The notes: a model not told the origin generated them from the sequence alone. DNA of 44,018 nt from an uncultured Clostridia bacterium (GCA_947589365.1 CANQAJ010000007.1:1-44018), one strand, 5' to 3'. Counted from the first letter of the stretch, positions 13,108-23,188 are shown. Translations and numbers: made by a program.

Positions 13108-14409
13108 TCATATTATCTCAAAATATCTTTCATCCTGTGCCTTTTTATACTCGGCACTTTCGATGGATCTTTTCATTTCTTCGGTTTTGAGATCAATAAA
13201 ATTATCAAATATACGTTTCGGAATATGTTTTTTTATAAACTCGCTCTTCCGTGCAAGCTCTATAGCATCCGCAAGCGACTGCGGAAGTCTTTCTACTGTA
13301 GCGTTACCCTGTTCATTTGCCTCGCAAAGATCAAGACCGTCCTCTATTCCTTCAAGTCCTGCATATACAAGCAAGGCAAAGCAAAGATAAGGATTGCATG
13401 ACGGGTCGGGACTGCGGTAATCAACCCTTGCTCTGTCGGTTTCGGGCATAAGAACACGTACAAGTGTATTTATATTTCCGTATGACCAATCAATTCCGCT
13501 CGGAGCCTCATATGAGCCGAAGCGTGTATATGAATTTGACAGAGGATTGAAAAACAACGTCATTTCTGCGGCACGTCTTAATATACCTGCAATAAAGCTT
13601 TTTGCCTTTTTGTTCATTCCGTAGCCCTTATCGGTAAATATATTCTCATCATATTCTTTAAGAACCACATTAATATGCATACCGCTTCCGCTCTTATCAA
13701 TTATCGGTTTAGGCATAAAGGAAGCATACAGACCGCTCATAGACGCCGCCGCTTTCACAACGGACTTAAAAGTCGAATAATCATCCGCCGCACTCAGAAG
13801 ATCCGAATGCTTGAAGTCAATCTCATTCTGACCGGGACCGTTTTCATGGTGAGAGGACAGCGGTATTATATCCATATCTTCAAGTGTCAGGCATATATTT
13901 CTCCTTACATTTTCACCCTTATCAAGCGGTGCAACATCAAGGTACCCGGCATTATCATGCGGAATATGTGTCGGATTACCGTCATCGTCCATCTTAAAAA
14001 GATAAAATTCACACGCAAGCCCCACCGTACAGCTGAACCCTGATTTTCTGATTTTTTCCACAGCATTTTTGAGCACCATACGCACATCCGCCTCAAAAGG
14101 TGTTCCGTTCTGATGTCTGATATCGCAAAGAAGCCTCACAACGGCTCCCTGCTGCGGCCGCCACGTCAACACTCTCAGGGTAGTGGGATCGGGAAACAGG
14201 AGAAGGTCACTGCTGTCCCTGCCCTCAAAGCCGCATACATTAGCCGACGATACAAGTGCACCGTTTCTGAATACACTTTTCAGTTCGGACGACATAATTG
14301 ATATATTCTTTTTTACCCCGAATATATCAAAAAAAACAAGCCTTACAAATTTTACATCATTGCTTTCAACAAACTGCAAAACCTCTTTAACGGTATAGTT
14401 CACAGTCAT
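13108..14409 (-). CDS. glnA: Type I glutamine synthetase, divergent active site
   Basis: The 433-residue protein belongs to the GSI family and should make glutamine from glutamate, ammonia and ATP. It shows the N-terminal beta-grasp (FVRLVFFDIFGVKKNISI), the EFYLF metal-site strand, HHENGPGQNEIDFKH, the GSGMHINVVL histidine loop and VDYRSPDPSCNPYL. Two usually invariant sites differ. The NRS motif after 'WS' reads NIN, so its arginine is replaced by isoleucine, and the Glu of RVE.R is Asp (RVDYR). It could be a catalytically altered GS or a glutamine synthetase-like regulator or ligase. It is slightly short of the usual 440-470. It is transcribed from its own promoter and followed by the ANTAR gene. 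Confidence 0.88.
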   Translation of the reverse strand: MTVNYTVKEVLQFVESNDVKFVRLVFFDIFGVKKNISIMSSELKSVFRNGALVSSANVCGFEGRDSSDLLLFPDPTTLRVLTWRPQQGAVVRLLCDIRHQNGTPFEADVRMVLKNAVEKIRKSGFSCTVGLACEFYLFKMDDDGNPTHIPHDNAGYLDVAPLDKGENVRRNICLTLEDMDIIPLSSHHENGPGQNEIDFKHSDLLSAADDYSTFKSVVKAAASMSGLYASFMPKPIIDKSGSGMHINVVLKEYDENIFTDKGYGMNKKAKSFIAGILRRAAEMTLFFNPLSNSYTRFGSYEAPSGIDWSYGNINTLVRVLMPETDRARVDYRSPDPSCNPYLCFALLVYAGLEGIEDGLDLCEANEQGNATVERLPQSLADAIELARKSEFIKKHIPKRIFDNFIDLKTEEMKRSIESAEYKKAQDERYFEII

Positions 14410-14444
14410 AACCCCTTTAATATATTATTAATGTTCAATTTATT

Positions 14445-14473
14445 ATAATAGCAGATTTTTCGATTTTTGTCTA
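14445..14473 (-). promoter_or_regulatory. Promoter of glnA
   Basis: On the minus strand TAGACA (14468-14473) and TATTAT (14445-14450) are separated by 17 bp, giving a leader of only about 30 nt before the ATG at 14409. That leader is too short to hold an ANTAR-type double-hairpin target. Confidence 0.65.
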
Positions 14474-14567
14474 CAAATATACCTCAACAAAAAAGTGGAA
14501 ATAATATTTTATATACCTTGCATAGTATTTCAGAAAAAAACTGATGTAATTTATTATTTTTGATGCA

Positions 14568-14618
14568 TAAAAAACAGAGATGCCTTATAACATCAAGATA
14601 TAAGAAATCCCTGTTTTT
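14568..14618. terminator. Bidirectional-type terminator after the subtilase gene
   Basis: AAAAACAG-A-GAT and ATC-C-CTGTTTTT pair across a loop of about 27 nt, giving an A/T-flanked stem with a T-run on the minus strand. It lies directly after the stop codon of the subtilase gene (14623) and before the glnA promoter. Confidence 0.7.
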
Positions 14619-14622
14619 ATGA

Positions 14623-17600
14623 TTAATTTTCCTGTTTGGTTCGCTTGCGTCTTATTGTCAATGTTGCCATTGAAATAATCAGAAGAATTGCTACAAAAAC
14701 AAGTGCAAAGGAAGAATTATCGTTTTCAAAGCTTATATCCGGCTCGTCCGGTTCTTTCTTATTTTCATTTTCGGGCTTCACAGACTCCTCTTCATTTCCC
14801 GATATCTCCTCCGGGGGATATTCTCCCGTGAAATTAAATTTTATGCTCACCTCATATTCCGTATCTTTCTTTGTAAGGAACAACGCTCCGTTCATATATT
14901 CTGCGGTATAGTTTTCCGGCACTTCAATAATACTTACAGCATAATAATCCGGTATAATCTTATCAAATACCGCAAGCCCCGATTCGTCACTCTCCGCCGT
15001 TATTCCGGCAACTGATATTTTAACTCCTCTGACAGGCTTTCCGTTCTGGTCGGTAAGCTTATATATCACCTTTGTATTCACCATTGAATCCGCCGTTACC
15101 GGATCGGAAAGGTTATATGCACTATCCACGGCACGAACGACAATCTTTGTCTGATCCAACATTTCATTATCCGTAAAATCAGAATGGGATTTCACCTTTA
15201 TAAGCTGTGTATAAAGCTGTGTTATATCATATATAAATTTCGTCTTATTTCCTTCCGTTTCCGTCCTTACAAGGGAATATGAATCCTCATCCATAAGCTC
15301 GCTGCTTATCAGATCATCAATTTTATCCGCATAAGCATATTTATCTCCCGACTTAGCCGCTGTATACAGAATAAAGCCCTGCACTCCGTTCAGATCCTCC
15401 GACTGTGTTTCAAGATAAATTTTTTCGTTTTCATAATACGTTCTTGTTACAGGCTTATCGGGTTTGGTATTATCCACTGTAAAGGGGTATGAAACGGACT
15501 GCGTATCCGCTTTTCCTCCGGCAGCCGGTATTGCTCTTGCCGAAACGGTATAAACATACTCCCCCTCCGCTATTGAGGAAAAAAGGTTTTTGAGTCCGTC
15601 AGAATTAAAGCTGCTCAGAAGCTCCGCATACGGCTCATAGCCGCCGCTTGCGAATGACGAAACCGTTCCGATATTGCCGGTAAAGATATTACCCCCCGTT
15701 TTATTGCTTATGCTTATGGTATAATCTGCCGCATCACGAAGGAGATAAAAATTCGGTATAACAAAGGATATCCCCGCCGAAGCCGAATCATAAACATTCT
15801 TTACCGTATCTTTTCCTATGCATATGTTATCCCCGTCATAATCCCCTGTGGTCATATTCTTTCCGAGAACAATGCCCGGATATGAGCTTCCGTCCGCCGC
15901 AACTCCCATAAGAGAATTACCGCTTATGACAGGTCTTTCATTTTCGGAATAAACCGAGGCATCAAATATATCCGCAAGTTCCCATATTCCGCAATATCCC
16001 GTGAAAGGTATACTGAGCTGTGAGCTGTTGTCTGTGGGTGTAAATTCTATAAAACCGTCAGCATAAAATCCGTTTTCGGCTTTTTCCGTATACAAAAGCA
16101 CAACTGCGGGAGAAAGCTTTATTTTCACATTCACCTCGACACTTCCGTATGCAGGCAGTGTTATATCCTTTATTTCTTCATCCCCGACAAAAAAGCTTAC
16201 ATCGGCATATTCACTTATATCTTCCGGCAAAAGCGTATTGCGGTATTCCCCGTCCTCACGTATTATCTTATCCGTCTGTATAACAAAATTCGGTTTATAT
16301 GTCGTATCGACATCGGAAAGACTTGTCAGTTTCAGCATAAAGGAATACTCCCCGATATCACTGTCCCCCATACTCACTCCTCCGCTGCCGTTTTCCGAGA
16401 GGACATAGGCGGAACTGTCAAGTGCATTTTCCACATTCATCACACCCGCCCCCTGAAGTCTGGGAGTATAATAAAGACTGTCGGAATACTTTATTCTTTC
16501 CGCCGTATTCATCATAAGTGCATTATATGCAAGCTTAAGATCATTGCCCGAAATTCCCGGGAGGGAATTTTCCGCATATTCGGAAACCAATGCCGCTGCA
16601 CCGGATGTGAGTGCGGATGATACGGACGTTCCGCTCAATGCATTATATCCGTCAGATACCGCCGAATAAATATCCGTGCCGGGTGCAAGAAAATCAGGCT
16701 TCAGTATAAGATCTGACGTAACACCGTATGATGTAAAGTCGGAGGGTTTTCCGCCGTTTTCGGCTGTAAATATCGACTTGCTTCCCGATGACTTTATCCT
16801 GCCGACAGGATTTTCCGAAAAATATTTTTCGGCACCCGAGGATACCGCCGCTGCCGGTATGGTTCTTTCGGAAGCCGTCAGATTTATATATAACGGCTCA
16901 TCGCTTATTATGATTATTCCGACAGCACCCTTTTTTTCCGCTGTCTTGATTTTTTCGTCTACGGATATTTCCCCGCGTTTTACTATTGCTGTTTTTCCCG
17001 TGAGGTCAATTATCCGAAGCTCATCCTCACTGCCGAAAGAATCCGTATATATATATTCCTCATATTCATCCTCTGAGAAAACAGGATAACCGGATTTTCC
17101 ATCGGTCATTATATCCCTGTATTCAATACGCTCACCTTTATCGGTAATAAAATAATCGGAAATATATGTTTCGGTATCTGCGGAGCCTACAGCCGTAACA
17201 CTCTCTGCTGCGGCAGGATATGATATCGTTCCGTAATCCATATATTTTGAATTAATTCCCTCCCCGTCACCGTCTGCTATATTGCAGGAAAAATTTCCTG
17301 CGGCGGATATGACGGATATTCCAAGCTGCGAAAGGGAATTTGTCACTCTTGTAAAAATACCCGCTGTGGTACTTATCCTCGGCACTCCAAGGCTTATGTT
17401 TATAATATCCGGGGAAAGCTTTGCGGCATCATCAAGTGCGGCGAGAAAAACATCATCACCCACTTTTTTACTCCCGTCGGAGCAGACCTTCATAAGGATA
17501 AGCTGTGCATCATATGCTCCGCTTCTGAACAGGTTTTCATCCTCCCTGCCGTTATTTCCGGCAATAAGAGCGGCCATATGCGTTCCGTGGGACGAATCCT

Positions 17601-18516
17601 CACGATAGGTGTTATTATCCATGTCGGCATAATCATAGGAATAGATAAGCTTATCGCTGACAACGGGCGAAGTATTCTCCGCTATATTAAAACCCGCCGA
17701 GGATATAAGCCTGTCTATAAATTCCTTATCATATCTGCCCGAGGTCGGCTGAGCCGAAAATGCTTCATGTCCGCAGTCAAAGCCGTCATCAATTACCGCT
17801 ATGACCTTACCTTTTCCAGTGTAACCTTCAGCATATGCACTTTCAATCCCTGTCATACTGTCTTGCGGAACAGTATAATCCGATATTTCCGCATTATCGA
17901 AAGCAGTTGCTTCTCCGTCTGTTCCGCTGTCGGTACCGACTGTATCCGTAGTACCGGCGGTATCTGCAAGATCCTCCGCTTCACTCTCAGGCTCGTTTTC
18001 GGAAATACTCATCATATGCGATGAAGCAAGCGTTACCGATTTTACGCCTGAAATTTTTTTGAGTTTTTCAAGGCTGCTGTACGGTGCGGTTACACTGAAA
18101 CCGTTGAATATTGTATTGTAGTTATAGCAGTTATCAAGGCTTATATCCGGTATTATCTTCCGAATACCCGCCTTGACAACTGCCTGTGATTTCTTGACGG
18201 CATCGTTATATTGTCTTATATCTTTTGAATTAATAAATTCCGCAATGCTCTTATATTTTCCTGCCGAAGCAAGAACCGTATCGCAAAACGAATCGCCGTC
18301 AACTTCAATGATAAACGTAACCGTTTCATCACTTTTAGGAGTATTTATTTCCGGAGCCGAAGTCGGTTCACTATTATCGGTTATTTTATTCGGGGATTTT
18401 TTTACATCATCCGTATCATTTTCAGACCGGGCTGTGCCCGGGTTCAGAATGGGAAGAACAAATACTGCCGCACAAAGTAATATTGACAGCAATGTGCAGT
18501 ATATTCCTTTCCTCAT
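14623..18516 (-). CDS. Secreted, membrane-anchored S8 subtilisin-like protease
   Basis: The protein has about 1297 residues. It begins with a signal peptide (MRKGIYCTLLSILLCAAVF), then an I9-like propeptide (about 65-170). The subtilase domain has Asp near 244 in IAVIDDGFD, His near 310 in SSHGTHMA, oxyanion Asn in ISAAGNFS and Ser near 631 in SGTSVSSAL. A PA domain is inserted at about 500-570 (KTAIVKRGE, GAVGIIII). After several beta-rich regions comes a Cna-B/CarboxypepD_reg-like module (LTDQNGKPVRGVKI). The end is acidic, then a single helix (FALVFVAILLIISMATL) and a basic tail. There is no LPXTG motif, so it is anchored by the helix. The architecture recalls lactocepin-type envelope proteases, and all catalytic residues are present. 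The longer TTG start at 18534 is less likely than the ATG at 18516, which has AGGGTG 6 bp away. Confidence 0.93.
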   Translation of the reverse strand: MRKGIYCTLLSILLCAAVFVLPILNPGTARSENDTDDVKKSPNKITDNSEPTSAPEINTPKSDETVTFIIEVDGDSFCDTVLASAGKYKSIAEFINSKDIRQYNDAVKKSQAVVKAGIRKIIPDISLDNCYNYNTIFNGFSVTAPYSSLEKLKKISGVKSVTLASSHMMSISENEPESEAEDLADTAGTTDTVGTDSGTDGEATAFDNAEISDYTVPQDSMTGIESAYAEGYTGKGKVIAVIDDGFDCGHEAFSAQPTSGRYDKEFIDRLISSAGFNIAENTSPVVSDKLIYSYDYADMDNNTYREDSSHGTHMAALIAGNNGREDENLFRSGAYDAQLILMKVCSDGSKKVGDDVFLAALDDAAKLSPDIINISLGVPRISTTAGIFTRVTNSLSQLGISVISAAGNFSCNIADGDGEGINSKYMDYGTISYPAAAESVTAVGSADTETYISDYFITDKGERIEYRDIMTDGKSGYPVFSEDEYEEYIYTDSFGSEDELRIIDLTGKTAIVKRGEISVDEKIKTAEKKGAVGIIIISDEPLYINLTASERTIPAAAVSSGAEKYFSENPVGRIKSSGSKSIFTAENGGKPSDFTSYGVTSDLILKPDFLAPGTDIYSAVSDGYNALSGTSVSSALTSGAAALVSEYAENSLPGISGNDLKLAYNALMMNTAERIKYSDSLYYTPRLQGAGVMNVENALDSSAYVLSENGSGGVSMGDSDIGEYSFMLKLTSLSDVDTTYKPNFVIQTDKIIREDGEYRNTLLPEDISEYADVSFFVGDEEIKDITLPAYGSVEVNVKIKLSPAVVLLYTEKAENGFYADGFIEFTPTDNSSQLSIPFTGYCGIWELADIFDASVYSENERPVISGNSLMGVAADGSSYPGIVLGKNMTTGDYDGDNICIGKDTVKNVYDSASAGISFVIPNFYLLRDAADYTISISNKTGGNIFTGNIGTVSSFASGGYEPYAELLSSFNSDGLKNLFSSIAEGEYVYTVSARAIPAAGGKADTQSVSYPFTVDNTKPDKPVTRTYYENEKIYLETQSEDLNGVQGFILYTAAKSGDKYAYADKIDDLISSELMDEDSYSLVRTETEGNKTKFIYDITQLYTQLIKVKSHSDFTDNEMLDQTKIVVRAVDSAYNLSDPVTADSMVNTKVIYKLTDQNGKPVRGVKISVAGITAESDESGLAVFDKIIPDYYAVSIIEVPENYTAEYMNGALFLTKKDTEYEVSIKFNFTGEYPPEEISGNEEESVKPENENKKEPDEPDISFENDNSSFALVFVAILLIISMATLTIRRKRTKQEN

Positions 18517-18683
18517 AAATGTCACCCTTTTCAATAAGGACTTTATAATGTGCCTGATACATATTTTATATCTTGAAATGCATAGTTATAAATAAAAGCA
18601 CAGCATAACTGATATACTATTATCTCACATTGCCGCTTATTTTTCAAGTGGCAATATATTTAATAATTACGGAGTGTGAATTC

Positions 18684-19529
18684 ATGGCGATATTAACAAA
18701 AAATTCTGCCCGAAAAGCCGGTATTGATATCCTTTACGGAGCTGTTATAGGCTCATCAATGCTTATTCCCGGTGTAAGCGGCGGTACCATGGCGATAATA
18801 CTCGGCATATATGACAGACTTATTTCCTCTGTGAGCGGAATAATAAAAAAGCCGAAGGAAAATCTGCCCTTCCTTGCATTGGTTTTCCTCGGCGGTCTGT
18901 GCGGTGTTTTGTTATTCTCCCGTGCCGTACTCGGTATGATAGAAACCTTTACCAATGAATGTATGTTTTTCTTTACAGGTACCGTTTTGGGAAGTATTCC
19001 TCTGCTTGTCAGAAAATCGGGAATAAAAATATCGAATATGTATAACATGATATTTTCACTTATAGGTATAATCGCAGTATTCGGGATAAGGCTTATACCT
19101 CCGGCAAGCTCCTCGGGCGGCGGAGTCATGCTCATAATATGCGGAATAATCATTGCCGCCGCCATGGTTCTTCCGGGGATAAGCACATCTCATATACTCC
19201 TTATTCTCGGTATGTACGAAAGCTTCTGGGGAGGACTCGGCGGCGGGAATATTGACTTCTTCCTTCTTCTCGGCATAGGGGGAATTATCGGCACTCTGCT
19301 TACCGCAAAGCTTACGGATATTGCCGAAAAGCGTTTTCCCTGTCAGACCTATATGGTTATAATAGGATTTATTATGACCTCCGTCTATGATATATTTCCC
19401 AAAGAAATACCGACAGAGCGTTTGCCGCTGTATATAATCCTTTGTGCTTCGGGATTTGCGGCAGCTTATATAATTTCAAATATCGGCAGTCACAGGGATA
19501 AGGCAAAGGAAGTATTTTCCAAAGCTTAA
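18684..19529 (+). CDS. DUF368 family membrane transporter
   Basis: This integral membrane protein of about 281 residues matches the DUF368 family: the start DILYGAVIGSSMLIPGVSGGTMAIILGIYD and the repeat-like second half VLPGISTSHILLILGMYESF are its hallmark. DUF368 members have been reported as undecaprenyl-phosphate translocases (PopT) that recycle the lipid carrier of wall synthesis; that role here is by family only. A longer reading from 18630 exists, but ATG 18684 has GGAGTGTG at good spacing. A hairpin (ATTGCC-CTT / AAG-GGCAAT) at 18629-18655 sits just upstream. The gene is divergent from the subtilase and converges with the methylase gene, sharing a TTAA so that the two stop codons overlap. 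Confidence 0.9.
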   Translation: MAILTKNSARKAGIDILYGAVIGSSMLIPGVSGGTMAIILGIYDRLISSVSGIIKKPKENLPFLALVFLGGLCGVLLFSRAVLGMIETFTNECMFFFTGTVLGSIPLLVRKSGIKISNMYNMIFSLIGIIAVFGIRLIPPASSSGGGVMLIICGIIIAAAMVLPGISTSHILLILGMYESFWGGLGGGNIDFFLLLGIGGIIGTLLTAKLTDIAEKRFPCQTYMVIIGFIMTSVYDIFPKEIPTERLPLYIILCASGFAAAYIISNIGSHRDKAKEVFSKA

Positions 19530-20857
19530 ATTCTCAGACCTTTCGGATATTTGTTTTTCAGTCTTCCGCCCGAGCATTTACCGAATCCGACAGTCATCCC
19601 CTCAACTGCAACAGCGGTATAGCCTTTTTCTCCTCCGCAGTCTATCTCCCTGCCGCACAAAAATTCCTCGATCCTCGGGTCGTCTTTGTCAAGACTCAGT
19701 ACCCGTTTCAGACTATTCGGATTTGCTGAGGTAAAAAGTGCATGGGCAGGCTCAATACGGTTCTTCATTATTTCCCCGACAAAAACTCCCGCACGGATAA
19801 TTCCCGTTCCGTCAAGAGGGGGAATATCCTCCGGTAAAAGATAAATCCTGTTTCCGACAAGTGTATATATCAAATCGGGTCTTTCGGTGAATATATCGTC
19901 AAGAAATTCTTCTATAAGCCTTTTACTTTCCTTTTTTATATTATTCTTTGGTTTATATATATTTTTTATTCTGCTCAAATCACCCTTTTTTCTGAATCGG
20001 GCGGCAAAATGCCCCTCGCCGCCCTCAAGCGGTGTAATACGCATTGCATTATCATATATTGTGTTTCTCCCGACAGTTTCATCAATACTATAAGGTTCAA
20101 AATCAGGACAGACTCTCAAAAATTCTTCAACTACCTCCTCATTTTCCTTTTCAGAAAATGTGCAGGTGGAATAAACAAGAATTCCTCCTTTTCTTACACA
20201 TTGTGCCGCTGATTTCAGTATACTTAACTGCCTGTGTGAGCATGACACGGTATGCTCCGGACTCCATTCGTTTATCGCTTCGGGATTTTTTCGGAACATT
20301 CCCTCGCCCGAGCATGGTGCATCAACCAGCACCTTATCAAAATAACCGCTCAGTTTTTCGCAGAGAATTTCGGGACTGCATGAAGATACCACACCCCTCG
20401 ATATCCCCATTCTTTCAAAATTAGACAAAAGAATATTTGCACGGCTTTTTATAATTTCGTTCGACCATACAAGACCGCTCCCCCCAAGAAGCGAAGCTGT
20501 CTGTGCTGTTTTTCCTCCGGGAGCGGCACATAAATCCAGTACATAATCTCCCTTTTGAATATCGAGCAGCGGTACGGCAGAGCTTGCCGATGGTTCCTGC
20601 ACATAATATGCTCCGGCATGGTGGAGCCATAAATTGCCGACTCCTTCATAATCCGAGGGTATATAATATCCGTCCTGATAAAACGGTGACTTTTCCACCT
20701 CAAACGGCAAAAGCGGAATGATTCTTTCCGGTTCTGCTTTAAGTCGGTTTATGCTTATTCCGCGATAATAGGGTTCATCAAAAAGAGAAACATATTTCCC
20801 GGTATCGTCACCGAGAATTTTTTTAATTTCATTTAAAAATTCCTTTGGTAAATTCAT
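19526..20857 (-). CDS. RsmF-like rRNA (cytosine-C5) methyltransferase
   Basis: This 443-residue protein belongs to the NOL1/NOP2/Sun family of SAM-dependent RNA m5C methylases. The SAM-binding loop is VLDLCAAPGGKTAQ. The two conserved cysteines are in VDAPCSGEGMFRK and VYSTCTF. The PSASSAVPLLDIQKGD lead-in is typical of the 16S rRNA methylases RsmB/RsmF. The C-terminal 120 residues (IKKESKRLIEEFLD onwards) resemble the RsmF-type accessory domain rather than a PUA. It converges on the DUF368 gene with overlapping stop codons. A long inverted repeat (GACAAGCC / GGCTTGTC, 20883-20940) lies upstream of the start, role unknown. Confidence 0.9.
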   Translation of the reverse strand: MNLPKEFLNEIKKILGDDTGKYVSLFDEPYYRGISINRLKAEPERIIPLLPFEVEKSPFYQDGYYIPSDYEGVGNLWLHHAGAYYVQEPSASSAVPLLDIQKGDYVLDLCAAPGGKTAQTASLLGGSGLVWSNEIIKSRANILLSNFERMGISRGVVSSCSPEILCEKLSGYFDKVLVDAPCSGEGMFRKNPEAINEWSPEHTVSCSHRQLSILKSAAQCVRKGGILVYSTCTFSEKENEEVVEEFLRVCPDFEPYSIDETVGRNTIYDNAMRITPLEGGEGHFAARFRKKGDLSRIKNIYKPKNNIKKESKRLIEEFLDDIFTERPDLIYTLVGNRIYLLPEDIPPLDGTGIIRAGVFVGEIMKNRIEPAHALFTSANPNSLKRVLSLDKDDPRIEEFLCGREIDCGGEKGYTAVAVEGMTVGFGKCSGGRLKNKYPKGLRI

Positions 20858-21116
20858 TTTATTCTCCGTTCGTTTTATAAGAAGACAAGCCGTTTATATT
20901 CGCAATCCTGATTTTTTATATATTACATAAAGGCTTGTCGGTGTTTACTGTAATACAGACAATAATACTTACAACAATAGTCGAAGCTGTAGTTTTCTTT
21001 GCGTTACTGTTTTGCTTATTTCACTAAATTTTTATTAAAACAGCAAGCATAATATCACTTCACTGTATAAAACGCAAAATATATGATAATACTAAATCCG
21101 GAAGGCGGTGATTTTA

Positions 21117-21263
21117 ATGAGTAAATCAAAAAACAGCAATTCTTCTCAGAACAACACAAACAGCAAGAACAGCTCTTCTAACAGCAAGAGCAACAGCACA
21201 AATTCCAAGAACTACAACTCTGATGAGTTTGAAAACGAATCTCAGGAAAGCTATAACGACTAA
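21117..21263 (+). CDS. Small Asn/Ser/Lys-rich protein (48 residues)
   Basis: A short ORF begins with ATG at 21117 after a good GGAAGGCGGTG ribosome binding site and ends at TAA 21261-21263. The product is almost entirely Ser, Asn and Lys for the first 33 residues (MSKSKNSNSSQNNTNS...), with an acidic tail DEFENESQESYND. It has no membrane segment or Cys. The composition resembles small asparagine/glutamine-rich spore proteins of endospore formers, but no family motif is visible. A GTATA / GATAATA pair lies upstream with a spacer too short for a confident sporulation promoter. A strong hairpin follows 24 bp after the stop. The ORF is probably real because of its start context and terminator. 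Its function is unknown. Confidence 0.6.
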   Translation: MSKSKNSNSSQNNTNSKNSSSNSKSNSTNSKNYNSDEFENESQESYND

Positions 21264-21286
21264 CATCTGAAATCAAACAGTAAAAG

Positions 21287-21331
21287 GGGCTGTCACGGCT
21301 AAGCTTTTTATATGCTTACGGTGACAGCTCC
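21287..21331. terminator. Hairpin between the small ORF and cdd
   Basis: GGGCTGTCAC and GTGACAGCTCC form a strong stem of about 11 bp. On the minus strand it is followed by CCTTTTACTGTTT, so it most likely ends the cysS-cdd transcript. It may also stop the plus-strand small ORF. Confidence 0.7.
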
Positions 21332-21364
21332 TTGAATCACATTACCTTACTCCGGCATAAGGCT

Positions 21365-21775
21365 TTATACACCCAAATCAAAACACTTTGGCAGAAGCTC
21401 ACCTAAAGTATATATCTCGTACTCTTTCTCGGATTTTGCCGATATTATCCTGAAATCGGATTTACAAAATTCTGACATAAACTGTCTGCACATTCCGCAA
21501 GGATAGCAGAATTTCTCCACCCTTTCGCCGTTTTTTCCTCCTATGAGGGCTATTGCGGAAAATTTTCTTTCACCTGCACTCAAAGCGGCGGCAAACGCAC
21601 TTCTCTCCGCACATATTCCTACGGGATATGAAGCATTTTCCGCATTGCTTCCCGTATATATTCTACCCGAATCCGCAAGGATTGCCGCACCTACATAAAA
21701 ACCGGAATACGGTGCATAGGCATTTTTCCTTGCTCCAATGGCAGCCTTTATCAATTTATTTACATTAATTTCCAT
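21365..21775 (-). CDS. cdd: Cytidine deaminase
   Basis: This 136-residue enzyme deaminates cytidine and deoxycytidine to uridine forms in pyrimidine salvage. The zinc site is complete: CAERSAF (Cys and the catalytic Glu) and PCGMCRQF (two Cys). The N-terminal KNAYAPYSGFYVGAAI stretch is the usual tetrameric-Cdd signature, and length is normal for the family (about 130-140). The ATG has GAGG 5 bases upstream. It starts 9 bp after the cysS stop, so the two share a transcript, and a hairpin terminator follows. Confidence 0.96.
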   Translation of the reverse strand: MEINVNKLIKAAIGARKNAYAPYSGFYVGAAILADSGRIYTGSNAENASYPVGICAERSAFAAALSAGERKFSAIALIGGKNGERVEKFCYPCGMCRQFMSEFCKSDFRIISAKSEKEYEIYTLGELLPKCFDLGV

Positions 21776-21784
21776 AACATCCTC

Positions 21785-23188
21785 TTATTCGGTTACTATT
21801 ATTGTACCGTTAGGTGTATCCTTTATTGTTATTCCCATTCCGGCAAGCTCATTGCGTATTCTGTCCGCCTCAGCCCAGTTTTTATCCTTTCTTGCCTGTG
21901 TACGTCTGTCAATAAGCTCCTGAATATCGTCCTTTACTCCGCTGTCCTTTTGCTCATAAAGAAGTCCCAGAATATCGGAAAGTTCATTGTAAAGATTAAG
22001 TGCGAAATCACAAAGCTCCCTTGACGGTTTTGTCTGTGCATTAATACTGCTGTTGATATCCCTTGCAAGCTCAAACAATGCTGAAATTGCATCCGCAGTA
22101 TTGAGATCATCCTCCATTGCCGAAATAAAATCATCCTTATGGGTAAGGAGCTTGTCCTTAATTTCCTGCTCTCCATCTTTAAGCTCGCCAGTACTGCTGT
22201 TTGCAAGGAAGGCTAAATCCTGACGGCAGTTATAAAGTCTGTCAAGGGCATTTTTGCACTGCTTTATTATATCTATGGAATAATTTATCGGACTTCTGTA
22301 ATGTGAGGAAATCATAAGATATCTTATAGGCTCATAGCCGAACTGTTCGGCTACATCACGAACCGTAAAGAAATTGCCGAGGGACTTCGACATTTTTTTG
22401 TTATCAACATTTATATAACCGTTATGCATCCAATAATTTGCAAAGGTTACACCGTTACTGCATTCACTTTGTGCAATTTCATTTTCATGGTGCGGGAATA
22501 TAAGATCCTGACCTCCGCAATGGATATCTATAGTATCTCCGAGATATCTTTTTGCCATACATGAACATTCTATATGCCAGCCGGGTCTGCCCTTGCCCCA
22601 TGGTGACTCCCAATAAGGCTCACCCGGCTTTACACCTTTCCAAAGGGCGAAATCCATGGGATCTTCCTTTGTATCGCCTATCTGAATACGGGCTCCTGCT
22701 TCAAGATCATCAAGCGGCTGATGGGAAAGCTTACCGTATTCCTTGAATTTATTTGTACGGAAATATACATCACCGTATTCCGTAGAATATGCATAGCCTT
22801 TTTCTTCAAGCTTTTTTATCATATCTATCATTTGCTGTATATTTTCCGTTGCTTTCGGGTGTATTGTAGCCTCACGTACATTAAGCCCCTTTGCATCGGT
22901 CTTATATTCCTCTATGAATTTTTCGGATACGGTTTTGTAGTCGCTGTTTTCCTCATTTGCCTTTTTGATTATTTTGTCGTCAATATCCGTGAAATTCTGC
23001 ACATAGGTTACTTTATATCCTCTGTATTCAAGATATCTCCTCAGAATATCAAATACACATATAGGACGTGCATTGCCTATATGTATATAATTATAAACCG
23101 TAGGGCCGCAGGCATAAATTTTCACCTCGCCATCGTTTATGGTTTTGAGTTCCTCTTTCTTTCCGGACATGGTATTGTAAATTTTCAT
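21785..23188 (-). CDS. cysS: Cysteinyl-tRNA synthetase
   Basis: The 467-residue class I synthetase charges tRNA-Cys. It has the HIGH motif as YIHIGNARP, the zinc ligands in [13 protein letters not shown] context and WHIECSCMA, and KMSKS as KKMSKSLGN. The C-terminal anticodon-binding part ends with [20 protein letters not shown], which is typical. Length matches the family (about 460-470). A cysteine T-box controls cysE just upstream, but the 216 bp directly before cysS contain no T-box of their own. They hold an IS605-like hairpin instead, so regulation of cysS is either by read-through or separate. Confidence 0.97.
   Translation of the reverse strand: MKIYNTMSGKKEELKTINDGEVKIYACGPTVYNYIHIGNARPICVFDILRRYLEYRGYKVTYVQNFTDIDDKIIKKANEENSDYKTVSEKFIEEYKTDAKGLNVREATIHPKATENIQQMIDMIKKLEEKGYAYSTEYGDVYFRTNKFKEYGKLSHQPLDDLEAGARIQIGDTKEDPMDFALWKGVKPGEPYWESPWGKGRPGWHIECSCMAKRYLGDTIDIHCGGQDLIFPHHENEIAQSECSNGVTFANYWMHNGYINVDNKKMSKSLGNFFTVRDVAEQFGYEPIRYLMISSHYRSPINYSIDIIKQCKNALDRLYNCRQDLAFLANSSTGELKDGEQEIKDKLLTHKDDFISAMEDDLNTADAISALFELARDINSSINAQTKPSRELCDFALNLYNELSDILGLLYEQKDSGVKDDIQELIDRRTQARKDKNWAEADRIRNELAGMGITIKDTPNGTIIVTE

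Noticed and set aside
14410..14622. ANTAR target double hairpin before glnA
   Set aside because: The predicted start site lies only about 30 nt before the ATG, and the hairpin in this interval is a terminator for the upstream gene.
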